The notes beneath the pieces were generated by a model. That model did no database searches. It was not told the DNA's origin and saw nothing but the letters and a program-made list of their open reading frames with translations. A stretch of DNA of 64,000 bases from Umbellularia californica (Eukaryota; Streptophyta; Magnoliopsida; Laurales; Lauraceae): NCBI GenBank assembly GCA_028538565.1, contig JAPQWN010000001.1, positions 45,808,501 through 45,872,500 of the forward strand. The letters run 5' to 3'. Positions within the stretch are counted from its first letter, which is position 1. Every line of letters begins with the position of its first letter. Positions 31,444-45,008 of the stretch are shown in pieces. Position numbers and translations under genes: made by a program.

Positions 31444-34400
31444 TGTAAGACCCCGACCCGAGTGACCTCGATTAGTGTTAATTTAGTCATGTGTTAGTTC
31501 TAAACGTGATTAGGGGGTTTTGGTTAAGTTGGGAATAGCATAGCTTTTGATATAGCTTTAAGAATTTTGAGTTCTTTTGTATTTAGTGGGACCCTTTGGG
31601 GGTTCCTTTTTGTGACCTTACGTGTACTTGGGGGATTGTTCGAGATTCCTATAATTAGTGTTTTAATCATCCCGTTTTAATCGTAGGGAGTACCCTATGA
31701 TTTTCATGTTGATCCCATTTCCGTTTGAGACCCCAAAACCCGACTTTTCTAATATCAGGGGTAAAACCGTCTTTTTACACTAAATCTTTACCCAAAATTT
31801 GATATTCCCGAAACCCTCGAAATATATACTTTCTGGAAACTAGATATTTTGGTGATCATTTTTCTCTTCTTCGTCGAATTCGTTCGATGTCCCGAAAGTT
31901 GTGATTTCAACCATACAAGATTTCTAATAGTGGAGCCCACTCTCATTTTCTATATAAGAAGAACCCTTCTTCTTCTTTCCCCTTTTGCAGCTCAAAACCT
32001 CAACCATCTAGGGTTTTTCTCCCCTCTCTTCTTCCTCTAGCTTTCTCACCTCCAAATCACTACCAACCTTGCATCTTTGGAGAAATGTAGATCATCATTT
32101 TCTTCCTCTCCTTGAATGCTTCTTCTTGATATCATTTGTGGGGGAAACTACTCATCTCAAGATCCTCCTTGAGCTACACTTGTCCATTTGAGGACTCTAC
32201 AAGTAAGCTTCCTCTCTAACCTTCTAGATATGTGCTCTTCTAGTCTTAGGGAAGCTCCATTTTCATTATTGGAAACTTATTCTTCCCCATTTACTGTTTT
32301 GACCCTTTTAGGGTTTGTTTTGGGGATTTTTGTGTGTAGCTTGGAATCTTGGCTTGGAAGTGATTAGAGCTAATTTTTGGCTAAGCTTGGACCTAATGCA
32401 AGTGGATGAATGGATATTTTGAGATTTGAATGGTTTTTATGAAATGTGGATGATTTTACTATTCATTCTTGACTTGCATTGATTTGAAATAAATCCTTAT
32501 AAATGAATCTTGTTAGCTTGTTTTACCCTTATAAATGTTGGCATTTATAGTCTCTTATTTAACACTTGTTGTAGCATTAATGAATCTTGGTGATTGGTAG
32601 AAGTCCTCTTTCTCTTGTTATGGTTGTTTGGGGTTGAGAAGGGGATGATTGGTGGATGTTGTAGAAGTTTTGATGGTGATTTTAAAGATGTTTGAATGAG
32701 GTTTTAAGCCTCTCATTTAGATGAAGGAATGTGGTTCAAAGGTGATTTGTAAGTGAGAAAATGGAAGGAGCAGAACTGTCCCTGAGATCAATTTCTGGAC
32801 AGTTCGCTTGAGCGGACTTGACAGGTCGCTCGAGCGAACTGTCCAGAGAAGGATTCGTGTCATCCAGAGGACAGTTTGCTCGAGCGAACCATCCTAGAAT
32901 CCCATCCTGAGAGTGATTAGCTTGAGCGAACTGTTATTTCGCTCAAGCCAACGAGAACTGGGCAGGTTCGCTTGAGTGAAAGCAACTTCGCTCGAGCAAA
33001 CCCTTCTAGAAACCATTCCTGAGACCACTTCGCTCGAGCAAACTGTATCATCCGCTCGAGCGATGGGAACTGTTCACCTAGGGTCAGGTTGAGAGCAATA
33101 ATGAAATGTTTAAACGATTGGGAAAGGTTCATTGGGAATCCCCTTGTACTCGGAAGATTTACTAGGCGATGTATGAGGCCCGGTTGAGAAAGGAACCACA
33201 TCACGAAGCTTCATTGAAGTTTTGGAAAAATTCACCAAGGTGTATAAGGAGCCCGGAATGTCCCCAAACTCAAAGAGTACCAAGTTCATACCAAATCAAA
33301 ATACGTGACCTCTATTCACCTTGAACTAGTCTTGAACCCCAATACTTGTCCTGAGAATTCGAAAGTCCATTAGTATTTCATCGTTCCCGAATTTTGTTAT
33401 GTGCTCCCGATATACATGATTTATCATTTATCATTCCCGAAGACACTGGAATCACATTTGTAGCATTTTACTAGTCCCGATGTGCATTACTTGATATTGA
33501 AAGGATACTTGTGCCTTGAGCACCCTCGTCCTGCCCGGTTACATACTTGCACTTGATGTATTTTATTCATGTCTTGATTTCTGCTATTTGACATATGAGT
33601 CGGCACCACTAAGCTTGGATAACCTTGCCATTTTGATCCACCGACTTGGAGATCCCCCTCTTGTCCTGCTAGCTGTAGTTTGGATCCTGCTACCCGGTTA
33701 TTACCGTGGTCTTGTCTTGATACCCCGGATTGCTATAGTGGTTCTTGATGCTCGGCTCACTACCGTGGTCATGTCCCGTATATTATATGTATATGTATAT
33801 TTCGTTGAATCTCCTCACCTAGCGTAACTGAGATCAACGCCCCGATATGCTCTTGTCACTTCGGTGATAGAGGACTTAGCTTTGTGTGGTTGCCATCTTG
33901 CTTGTTTTCCCGATTCCTTGGTTACCTTTACATGTTTTATACTGCATATATATTTTTCAGTAAATGATTCATTTCTTTTACGAAAGTTATTGTTTAAACA
34001 GGTTTAAATGTTTTCCAAAGTAATTTTTTTTATTATTTTATTGTTATATCTTTTCACCCACATTCCAAACCATCATGTTTGACCCACTTTTTGGTACTCA
34101 GGTCCAGTCGTCGGTTTTGCCGAGGAGCACGAGGAGGCGGTCGGAGAACCGCAGCGATTAGTTGAGTGAAATGCCGATTATGTCGTCTAGACATTCGGTT
34201 GTCCAAGTTGCGTAACATTTTGGGTTGTGGATAACCATTTCTTTGGGGATTTATATTTTGTTTATATTGGCCTTTGTTGGCCTCTATTTTGGGAATGTAA
34301 TTAAGTGATCCTTTATATAAACACTTTACATTACTTTTGGAAATATGGTAATGATCATTGCTCATTCTGATACTTGTTATTCATATGTGCTACCAGTCTT

Positions 34401-34651
34401 GTCATTTTGGGAATGAAATTGTGAATTTGATTTGCTACACGCTTCTGGACTTAAACAAAGGTATTACATTGTTATGATATCCTCATCGCGGACACCTGTG
34501 GGAAATCACGTGCATAAGTAGTATTATGTTCTTTATTGAATCGTGTATGCATTGTATGTTCTATGGCACTAACCGTATCATTCATTCATTTATCCATCTA
34601 TCATTATGGGTCCCGATTCCCGTGTTAGGCCCACGGGCCGGGGTCGTGACA
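31444..34651 (+). repeat. 3' LTR of family 3 element, full length
   Basis: About 3.2 kb, TGTAAGACCCCGACCC...GGGTCGTGACA, preceded by GGTTGGAGGA as a short polypurine tract. A TATA-like TATATAAG lies near 31,952. The palindrome cluster is at about 32,805-33,065. Confidence 0.85.
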
Positions 34652-34690
34652 CCATGGAACGCCATGTACCTGAAAAGGTACACAGTATGA
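34652..34690 (+). pseudogene. pol: Last codons of old family 2 pol
   Basis: Encodes PWNAMYLKRYTV and stop, nearly identical to the end of the intact family 2 ORF (56,910-56,948). This shows that the chromovirus interrupts this older copy. Confidence 0.85.
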
Positions 34691-37600
34691 CCCTCCCCTA
34701 CTTCTTATGGAGTATGACCCTCCTGGCGCCTTAGTGTAGTTGTAGAAATCACCTAGGAGGACCGAAGATATGCATTCTGATCAAACTTGGGACTCAAACA
34801 CACACCAGCACCTAAAAATACACAAAATGGTTGGTCTACCCCATACAAATTCTACACGGTTAAAGCCACCCAATGTGAAGGTTTATAGTTGAGACACTCA
34901 TGTCACGAAAGCTTCTTGATTGTTCACAAAAAAAAAAAAAAAAAAAAAAGATGTGTCTAGTCAGAAGTCTTGAAAAGAATAAAAGTTTTGTGACTAGTCT
35001 GGGTTCGTAGCCTTTTTAACTCGAGCCAGTAAGCCTATAGGGGGTATTTACATATCTAGTGCCCTAAAGCCACCTGGTTTGGGAGTCATTGGATGAATGC
35101 TCGTTACATGGGTTAATTAGAAATATGAGGGGACCCAGACATTGCACAGTCACATGTCAAAAAAAAAAAAAAAGCAAAAAAAAAAAAATTTTCTTTTAGA
35201 ATTAGGCTGGCTGGACTGACATGGTTACTCATGAGGTGAACTAAGCAGAAGGTAGTCGAAAACCGCAACACTAAGGTAGCACGGTGACTCACCACCCCAC
35301 ACACAAACGTTGTTCACAAATGAGCCCCAGAGGCGTCAGGTGCGCTCCAAAGTTTAACCGAAAAGACTTAGCAGCTATAAAAGGAGACCCGTGAGGGCTC
35401 GGCCTCCAGAGGGTAGCTAGGGAAGACCATGTTGCCACCATCGTGACAATCATGGATCGAGAAGCTAATCTCATTTCACATTCTCACCCATGGCCAGAAT
35501 AGACACTAGTCTTATGCCGAGGCATTGTTTTTATTTATATATGCACATGAATATATGTTTATCTCACACCGCTTCCTAACCTGGGTCCTCATCGCATACA
35601 CAATTGCCACGAGCACTCACTAGCCCACACACACTTCATGCAAGCACTTGTTACTAATGACCTTTGGTTGGATGTAGGAAAAATATATCCCTAAGGTCCC
35701 ATTTCCATCTTGTCATTCAAAATAAAATAAAAAAAAAAAGCTTGAATGCCAAAACAACCCCTGACATTTTTACCGAGAAAGAAAAACTCCACCTTAGCCA
35801 AACTATGCAGGGGGCCTAAAAATATTAAACTAACAAGTTTGTTTTGAGACCTTGCAGGGAACCCAACCCCGACCACATCCAAAACATCCCACAAGGTGGG
35901 GCATTTTTTTTATGGGTATTGTTTTGTGCACAACTCCATGTGACTTGAAATAAGATAATGATTGATGGAAATTATGGATCATGTCTATTCGGTGCGTATA
36001 TTGAATTTGACTACTATTTATACCATGGACGTTGTTTGCCATGGGACTTCATGATAAAATATGCGATCGTTAGCATATGCCTTCACATCTATACCTGATA
36101 TTATGGATGCCACAGAACATATAATTGCCTAAATCACAAATATCACACACTTAGGCACTCCCTGTTGTTCAAGAACCCAATTCTACGTTGCTTATCAAAG
36201 TTTAGACTGATGAGAGATTGTGCTTATTCTCTATTTATCATATGAAATCTTGCTTTATTAACTCTAAACTACTAATGCTCCCTCTGTGAGACCCCATGCC
36301 TAGGCACAAATTTCGAGAAACTATGAAGAGATTTTACCAAGTCTCCCTTATTTTTTAGACCCTAAATTATCATCGGGTACAAAACTTGTCACCTGTAAGG
36401 AGAAAAATACACTTCACATGATCCCTTGGTGCCCCTCAGGGAGTCCATTCCATCATCATACACACAACCAAGGCACTTCTAAGTTGAACTACAAAGCATG
36501 CACTCACATCATAAATGCTACATGCACTTGTATACATCGTATGCATCATAATACATACATCAGAGTGGAAGAATGGACTTAGAAATAACATCCCTCCATC
36601 ATAAACACAACACCAATGATCAACAACTAATAAACAATATCAATAGATAACAAACACCAATCATAGCTACCGAAACAACAACAACATAGGGCCTCGATCG
36701 TTTATGCACAATTCCCAATAGAATATGAGGCCTCGTAAGAGTATAACGCTGAGAATATGTACCAGTATGGAAAATCCCTCCAACATCTCACGTAATTCCT
36801 CGATACTCCGAATTTGCGCCTAAATCCTTTAGGGATCCATCCCATACACAATCGACTCATGTAGCCTCATCGACCAGAATAACCTTATAACGCCCTAGCT
36901 GTCATGCGACCCTGTTAACGACATGCCTAATAACAATTTGTGTTGTGTGGAGCCATATATCCTATCAAATAAGTATTTCTCCTCCTGCACTATAGTCATC
37001 TTATCAGTTGGGCCGCCCCGATGAGGACCCCAAGTGACCTGCCAAATTAAATTCCATAAAAGAAATCAACTTACTAAATGAAGAACTAAAACCAAATTCA
37101 AAATCAAAATTAAAACCAAACTTGAACTTAAAACTAAAATACCTAAAACTAAAATTAAACTTAAACGTAAATTAAAACTTAACCCAACAAAGCAGAGAAA
37201 AAGGGTGCGTACCTTGTGGTTCCTCAGCTCATTCAAGATGAAATGGTAGCTTTGTTGCACTCCTCGCCTCTCCATGCCGAAATCAATCGAGGTTGACATA
37301 GAACACCCTCCACCCTCTTTTTGGCTTTCTCTGCAAAAACAACAGAATAACCATCAATAAAATCCACTAATCAACCGATAACAATGAACTTAATTTAAAA
37401 ACAAATAGACACAAAAAAAAAAAAAAAAAAAAAAAACATAATAAAAACCAACTCACCAATGATTAAAAAAAAAAACCCAACTAAAAAAAAAAAAAGCAAC
37501 GAATAAACAAACCAACCAACCAACCAACTAAGGCCATATAAAAAAAAATTAAATCACAACCAACCCAAAACAAAACAACCAACAAAAGCAAATTTAAACT

Positions 37601-40094
37601 AAACAAAACCAATTTTAAGATCCATTTAATCCACAACTAAGCTAAAAGACAAAAATTAAGTACACCTCATAAACACAATCAACTAGGAGATAATAATGAA
37701 ACACAAATATTTAATCGAACTCAACAGAGCCACACTTAAGTTCAATTTTCAACGGTTTGCATGCATACATCATTCATAGGAAATAGAACTTTACCACTCC
37801 TCCACACATCACTTTATTCCATACTCCTTCGCGTCTTTGCCACTACACCTCACTCCATTTCACTTCACCTCATTACACCATGACCACATCTATAATAAAT
37901 CACTCATCCAACACCACACATCACATATAATCACAAAAATAGAAGAGAGAAACACAAAAAAAAAAAAAAAAAAAAAATCAAACCTGTCCCCCTTAAATCC
38001 ACAAAAAATAATAAAACACCAAAAAAAGAATCACCAAAAAACTCAATCTAAATTAACTAAAACACTCAACAAACCCAATAACACCAACTAATTTCATTAA
38101 TTTCCACATGTTGCACAAAATCTCCTTTTTCCCCAAATTACTTGCCATCACAGCTAATGGCTAAACGTCATTCCACATCTTAGAACTTCCTTTAAGGAAA
38201 AGGAAGAGATGGAAAACTTAGAGGTGTAGGCCATAGAGTTTGAACAAACCTAATCCATGGTCTACTCCTAAAGCTATCTTTGATAAATAATTATCCTCTT
38301 TGCAAAATTAGGACCGGACCACTTGGGATCAAGATTTTTGGGTAAAAATAATGAAAAGTCAAAGAAAAGGGGCCATGTCCAATTCAAGAACAAAAACAAA
38401 AACAGCCTAAAAATCACAAACCGATTCAAAACAATACTAAAATGAATAAAAAGTTTAAGGAACCTAAACCTAAACATAAATATGATAAAACCCACCAACA
38501 CACATGATAAAACGACAAAATTACAACAATTAATCTAAAAACAAACAAACTAATCAAACTTGAACAATCGACTTAAACAAGAAATACCACTCACTCAGAT
38601 AAAAGATGAGTTGAAACCTCTCACATTCGGATTTCAGAATTGAAGAAAAAATATGCAAAGGAGAGTAGGGGGCTCTCTGCACAAGAAATGTGGAAAAGCA
38701 ATGCTTTGAAAGGCTGGGTGCCAACCACGCCTACACCCACATCTGCCTCGAATGCCTAAAAAATAGAAAAAATGAAGATCAAACAAAAAAAAAAAAAAAA
38801 AAGCAAAAAAGGAAAAGGAAGCTAAAGAGGCACACGCACAAAAGCACAACGCATTGTCAAACCAAGTATTGTCCCATCACAAGGTGTCCAATCACGCCAT
38901 GTGCACATTAGTCCCATCATGCATACATCTAACATTGTGCAGTGCATCCCATGTCATCTCCATCAATGAAATTAGAATTGTTACCTTTGCAAATTATGAA
39001 ACTGAGCACTAACAAAAAATGCAGAATCTTTTAGTGTTTATTCAATACAGGTTCCCAAAGAGAAAATGAGAACACCAAAGGTGATTCAAGAACATTGATG
39101 GAGATCCATGGCATGAACTTCGGCAAATGAACAATGAAAGAAAGCGGTAATGATCCCCATCATCGGATTTGCAGAAAGCTCTTGAGGTAAGTATCCCTAA
39201 CCATGTTTTTCATGATTTTACCTCACGTCTGGAAATTGAGTCGCTGCCTCTCTTAAGCGCTTATAATCAGTATGGCGACTATAATACCGTGTTATCACGA
39301 AATGTGGTGTTTGCCGACTTCAATCTTGACGTTGGAGGATGGAATCTGTGTAACTCAAAACTCTCCATGATAAGCACGAAATGATGATCGAATCTATCCC
39401 AAGTTCTCATCTAAGCTTGGGTGAAGACCAAGATCCCTAGAGAGTGACGGTTATACCAGTGAACATCTTCCATTGATTTAGCTTTTTCGATGCATACCTG
39501 AGTTTAAAAAAAAAATCTCTTTTCAGAAAAAAAAAATGCGTCTCATTATCACATGCACCTCACACCATTGCTTGAACTATTTTTGTGATTGCCTTTAAGA
39601 TCTCCATTATTAATAATTAGTTTTAACTATGCCTTGAGCATTCAATTGTGGATGAAAGTCAAAAGACATTATATATGACAAATTGAATTGAACTCTATTG
39701 CAAGAACAAATGAAACTCTAATAGTGACTTAGCCAATCAAAAGATTGACTTTTGATTCAGATCACCGGGGCACAGTTACCACCATCAACTCAAATTAAGC
39801 AATCGAGGCACAGTTCCCAACCCACCACGTGGCAATACCACAGGTACTGAGGCACAAATCTCGAATTTCCAATCAAATCAGTAGGCACGTAACTTCTTTT
39901 TTTTTTTTTTCTTTTTCCCCTGAATCAGAATCGATCCTAGAAAAGTAAACCTCACCTTTAGAATGAGTTTCCGATTGCATACATCCGTAGGTGGCCACTC
40001 CCGCGAGCTCAAAAACTCCCGTGAGCCATGAGTGCTGTGTCTACTTTCTTTGGAGTACAACTCTCCACGTGTTGCTCTCCAAAGAGGGGCACAC
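34691..40094 (+). other. 3' untranslated region of old family 2 copy
   Basis: Positions 34,691 to about 36,480 match 56,949-58,930 of the intact copy, including A-runs and the segment around GATCGAGAAGCTAATCTC. Beyond that the two copies diverge. Most of the rest is A-rich on the plus strand (for example 37,060-38,120) with no convincing plus-strand ORF. One minus-strand exon-like block lies at 37,213-37,330. An ORF at 39,169-39,384 (71 codons) shows no family I recognise and I do not call it a gene. Confidence 0.65.
37213..37330 (-). other. Exon-like remnant of antisense gene in old family 2 copy
   Basis: On the minus strand a T-rich tract and TTTTTGCAG precede a 118-bp block that is open in one frame (contains MERRGVQQSYHFILNELRNHK) and ends AACCACAAG before GTACGC. 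It is consistent with an internal exon of an antisense gene like those at 9,636 and 62,668. No domain recognised. Confidence 0.35.
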
Positions 40095-40117
40095 TGTAGA
40101 CACCTCATTTGCCCCCC
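40095..40117 (+). repeat. 23-bp stub of family 2 3' LTR
   Basis: TGTAGACACCTCATTTGCCC and three more C match the start of the intact family 2 LTR at 42,552. A family 3 LTR begins immediately after, so the old copy's 3' LTR was split at this point. Confidence 0.7.
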
Positions 40118-41641
40118 TGTAAGACCCCGACCCGAGTGACCTCGATTAGTACTAATTAAGTCGCGTGTTAGTTCTAAGCTTGATTAGCGAATTTTGGTTA
40201 AGTTGGGAATATAATGGCTTTTGATATAGCTTTAGGGAATTTTGAGTGCCTTTGTGATTAGTGGGACCCTTTGGGGGTTCCTTTTTGTGACCTTGCGTGT
40301 ACCTGGGGGAACTATCTGAGAATTCCACAATTCGTGTTTTGACCTCGTTTGACTCATCTCGTTAATCTCTACAATTCCTGTGTTGATCTCGTGCCCGTCC
40401 AGAACCCCGAAACCCGACTTTCTTAGCATTGAGGGCAAAACAGTCATTTTACACTAAATCTGGACACAAAACTTGATATCCCCGAAACCCTTGAAAAATA
40501 GACTTTTTAGAAATTAAAAGTTTCGTCGATCGTTTTTCCCTTCTTTGTCGTAAGAATCCCCAAAAAGCACGATTTTAGCCCCACGAGAATTTCAAGTGTT
40601 GGAGCCCATCTCATTTGCTATATAAGAAGAACACTTCTTCCCCTTCTTCTTTTTCCAGCTCAAAGTCTACTAAGTTAGGGTTTTTGCCTTTCTCTTCTTC
40701 TTCTTGCCATTTCATCCCCAATCCACAAACAACCTCTACAAATCATGCATCACTTAAAGAATGGAAGCTATCATCTCCTTCCTCGCTACTAGGGTTCTCT
40801 CTTAATACCATTTGTGGAGGAAACCAACCTCATTGAAGCTTCCCATGAGCCAATCTTGCCCATTTGAAGAACCTACAAGCAAGCCATCTCCCTTATCTCT
40901 TATATATGTGTTCTCCTAGCCTTAGGCAAGCCCCATTCTCTTTATTACAAGCTTTCTCCTTCTTGTTCTTGTATTGACCATTTTAGGGTTTGTATTTAAG
41001 GTTTTTGATGTGTTTGTAGGTTATCTTTGAGAGAGGCTTGATTAGTGGCTTGATTTGCTTGTTAGAGACCCAAGGCAAGTGGATGAATGGATATTTAAGC
41101 ATTAATGGCTTTTATGAGTAATGTAGATGGTTTTACTTATTTTTTATTTGCATTGATTTTGAAATAAATGCTCAAGAATGAATCTTGTTAGCTCATTTAA
41201 TGTCTTGGAAACATTGGTTTGTGGCCTTCATTTATCTCTTGTTAATAGCTCAATGGATCCTTGTGAATGGTGGTTTCTCTTCTCTCTCTCTCTTTATGGT
41301 TGAATGTGAAAAGATAGGAGATGATTGAATGGATTCTTGGTGGAAGATTTGACGGAGGTTTATGAGAGTTTAGAGGAGATTTGAGCCTCCCATTCGCTCG
41401 AGCGGACTTGACAGGTCGCTCGAGTAAACAGTCCAAAGAAGGATTCGTGCCATCCAGAGGACAGTTCGCTCGAGCGAGCCTAATCTCGCTCGAGTGAACC
41501 ATCCCTGAATCCCATCCAGAGAGTGGTTAGCTCGAGCGAACCGTTATTTCGCTCGAGCCAACCTGAACAGGGTAGGTCCGCTCGAGCGAACCCAACTTCG
41601 CTCAAGCGAACCCTCCCAGCGAGTCATTCCAGAGAGCTTAC
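40118..41641 (+). repeat. Family 3 LTR, forward 5' portion
   Basis: Begins TGTAAGACCCCGACCCGAGTG and tracks 31,444 to about 33,030, including the TATA region (about 40,618-40,627) and a CGCTCGAGCGAA cluster at 41,395-41,610. It then stops at an inverted partner. Confidence 0.8.
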
Positions 41642-42551
41642 TGTCGTGACCCCGGACCGGGCTTAGGGGCCAAATCCGGGATCGGGACTAATTGTGATGA
41701 TGATGTGATGGGCATGTGATCATATGGAGTTACGATCATAAATAAAGATATGTTTAATGCCCATTCGTACACGGGTTCATAAAAGGATACACATTACCCG
41801 TGCACGTGATTTCCCACAGGTGTCCGCGGTGAGGATTTTCCAACACACATAAACATTCTGTATATTTGCGGAAGCGTGTAGTAAATCAAACACGTATTTC
41901 ATTTCCAAAATGACAAGACTGTTTGCATTTAATCAACAAGTATCAGAATGAGCAATGTTCTATAGCGTAACTCAAAATACTATTAAAGTTAGAACATATA
42001 TCATTTAATTACAGTTCCCAAAATTAGAGGCCAACAAAGGCCAATATAATAAAAAAATATCCACCAAAACTATCAATAACAATCCCCCAAAATGTCACGC
42101 AACTCTCGAGGCAACCGGATGTTTAAACAACATCATCGGCGCGCAACTCTACTAGCTGCTGCGGTTCTCCGACCGCCTCCTCAGGCTCCTCCTCGGGGAA
42201 ACCAACAACGGGACCTGAGTACCAAAGTAAAGGGTCAGACACGACGGTCTGGCAGGTGGATAAAAAGGCAAATACATTTCATAATAAAACCTTTACCTTG
42301 GAAAACATTTAAACATGTCTAAACAATACATTCATGAGTAAAACGTATCATGTAGTTAAAAACATATATGCAAGATAAAACAGATAGCGGTAACCAAGGA
42401 ATATAGGAAACGAGCAAGATGGCAACCACATAAAGCTAAATCCTCTATCACCGAAGTGATAGAGCAAGCAAGTCAAGGCGTTGACCCCAGTCACCGAAGT
42501 GAGGAGGTACAACGAAATACATATACATATATACTATATACAAGACATGAC
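41642..42551 (-). repeat. Family 3 LTR, 3' portion in reverse orientation
   Basis: Starts TGTCGTGACCCCGG, the reverse complement of the family 3 LTR end, and follows the complement of 34,651 back to about 33,765. It is cut at 42,551 by the family 2 5' LTR, with ATGAC just before the cut. Confidence 0.8.
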
Positions 42552-43074
42552 TGTAGACACCTCATTTCGCCCCCTATGATAGCCTTAAATACCTGTCATA
42601 TATAACGGTGCCCCCATTTTACCCATAATTGAATGGTTAATGGCATAATTAAGAGTAATTAATGACGATGAAGATCCTTGTTGAAAATTTTATGCTTAGT
42701 TCGACAATCCTTAGAAATTTGTGAGAGAAAAGGCTGAACCGCGTTGAGACTTCAAGCCCAACCCACTACTCATACAAAGGATAGGCTACAACACTATCCA
42801 AGTCCCTTCTAGACTACATAGAACGCACTTAGATTGATTCCAAAGAGATTACACTTAGTTTACCTAAGTATGATGCGACTAGTATGATTTAAACAATTAG
42901 AATCTTTGACCCACAGATCCCTACCATTTCCTAAACTCTAATCGCTAGAATGTATAGACCAAAAGATTCTACGTTCCGAGAGCTTTCCGTTGATATATAG
43001 AACGTCCAAATCCGATGAACGAATCAAAAGATATGGTCGTCGGAAGATTACCCTGCGGACACCCCACCAGGCAC

Positions 43075-45008
43075 ATACCTGGGCGCCCATGTAGGTGCGC
43101 CCATGTCCCAGACTTGTACTTGGGCGCCCACACAGGTGCGCCCAGGTCCCTAGTTGCCTTAGGGAAGCACTTAGGTGCACATTTAATCGCATCCCACTTT
43201 ACCTTTCATAGTTTTGACCCGATCTCAATCTAAGAAATGAACCGGAACCAAACCTCGAGCCCGCTTGACCAAGACATGACATGGGTGCGCCCAAGTCCTG
43301 GAACCAACTTGGGCGCCACCCCATGTGCGCCCAAGTCCCAAGATGCCTTAAAAATGCACTTTGATGCATACTCAGGTACGATTGACTCTACCCTTCGCAG
43401 TTTCGACTCGGTTTAGACCCGAAAACAACCCGGAACCGGACCCTAGACCCAATAGGCTTCAAAGTTAGACATGGGCGCCACCATGTGGGCGCCCAAGTCA
43501 TGGGACCCACTTGGGCGCACACTGATCTCACCTTGGTTTGCATGAAACCCTTGGAAACTCGTGCAAGAAGTAGCCCTAACTCTTCCTCCACGTCAAAATC
43601 AATATAAAGAGACCTCACATACTACTTTTGCAAAGGAGGCTACCAAAAAGAGAGAAAAAGTAGAGTAAAAAAAAAGAGAGAGAAAAAGAGAGAGGTCACA
43701 AAGGAGATCTCTAGATCTAGAAGAAAGGAGAAAGAAGATTGCTTTGGTTCTCCAAGATCAGTAATGGAGAAAGCCTCTCAAAGCCATGTACTTGCGCAAG
43801 AACTTCAACATAGGACTTAAGAGCACGATTCGAACCGGTATTTCTAGATTTCTTTTGTTTATTTGCATTCCACCATCATTTTTGTTTAGAAACATGCTTA
43901 GGATCATGCACACATTGTAGATCTGCATTGATAGTACTATGTTACAGTAGATCTAATATTCAGTATTCTTTCCTCATTAGGAACATGCTTAGGATCATCC
44001 ATAGCTCGTAGATCTGCATTATTTTCATCATTCTGAACTCGCGATTAGAATAGATCTTGCATCCATATCGTTTTCACTAGGAAAATCTGAATCTGAAAGG
44101 AAAAGTGTTAAAAAACAAGAGAAGAGTACTTGGGCGCCACTGTGTGTGCGCCCAAGTCCCAAGAGTGGGATTTTGACCCTAGTCTCATCCCGCTTGCAAT
44201 TTCTCTCTCAAATCCGGATTTCTATTCATATAAGTTAGTATTAGTACCTTCGGACTTGTGACTTTGTATTCAAAATCGCGCGAAAAGCATTGAAAAAGAA
44301 ACAAAAGAGGAAGAAAAAAACAGAAAAGCACTTGGGCGCCCATACAGGTGCGCCCAAGTCCAAAATTGGAGATTTGACTCCCGTTTTCCATGTCGTGCGC
44401 ATTTTGCTTCGGAAATCTGAGTCCATCTTCGTATAAGTTGATATCAAAGCATTCAGACTTGTTAAAAGTATTGAAAGAATCGAAGAGGGACCAAACAGAT
44501 CATTGAAAAGAAGAAAAAGTATAGGAAGGTACTTGGAAGCAACCGTAGGTGCGCCCAAGTCCAAAAGTAGGCTTTTGGTCCCTATTTGTTTGATTCATGT
44601 GCATTTGACTTCTTGGATTCGAGTCAATCCTCATATGAGTTGATATCAAAGCATTTGGATTTATTAAGAGTATTGAAAGAATTGAAAAGGGACCAAACAT
44701 ATCATTGAGAAGAAGAAAAAGTACAGGAAGGTACTTGGGAGCAACCGTAGGTGCGCCCAAGTCCCTGCGAAGGGATTCACCCTCAAATCCTTGTGCTTGC
44801 ATTATTATTTTCAAGTCCAGAAGCTTTGACATTAATAATTCATAGTATTACCTTACACTTAGTCTCGAATTGTTAGAAATCATATCGGGACATCGACAAA
44901 AGTCTGAAATACATCACAACCCGCAGGGGGAACACTTGGGCGCCACTGTGTGTGTGCCCAAGTCCCGCAGAGACACTTGGGCGCCCCTGTGGGTGCGCCC
45001 AAGTCCTT
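43075..45008 (+). repeat. Dispersed ~32-bp GC-rich hairpins, 5' half of family 2 LTR
   Basis: About eleven copies of ACTTGGGCGCC-N10-GTGCGCCCAAGTCC, near 43,078, 43,119, 43,308, 43,469, 44,129, 44,331, 44,531, 44,731, 44,935 and 44,975, with partial copies at 43,280 and 43,508. ACTTGGGCGC pairs perfectly with GCGCCCAAGT. In degenerate copies the left arm decays (ACTTGGGAGC) while the right arm stays constant. Confidence 0.85.
43603..43609 (+). promoter_or_regulatory. TATA box of family 2 LTR
   Basis: AATCAATATAAAGAGACC is a consensus-like TATA box. It would start transcription near 43,635, leaving U3 of about 1.1 kb and an unusually long R-U5. Confidence 0.5.

Larger units (their letters stand above)
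27850..34651 (+). mobile_element. Internally deleted chromovirus (family 3), Tekay/Del-like
   Basis: Two direct LTRs start TGTAAGACC and flank only about 1.3 kb of interior, which encodes the end of integrase and a chromodomain. PBS, gag, protease, RT and RNase H are gone, as is the last roughly 950 bp of the 5' LTR. The element sits inside the old family 2 copy, with family 2 pol sequence on both sides. The flanks do not give a clear 5-bp target duplication. Many point differences between the two LTRs show it is much older than family 1 here. Confidence 0.8.

Noticed and set aside
39169..39384. 71-codon plus-strand ORF in the old family 2 3' region
   Set aside because: No recognisable domain, no promoter or neighbouring exons I could support, and it lies in a decayed element.
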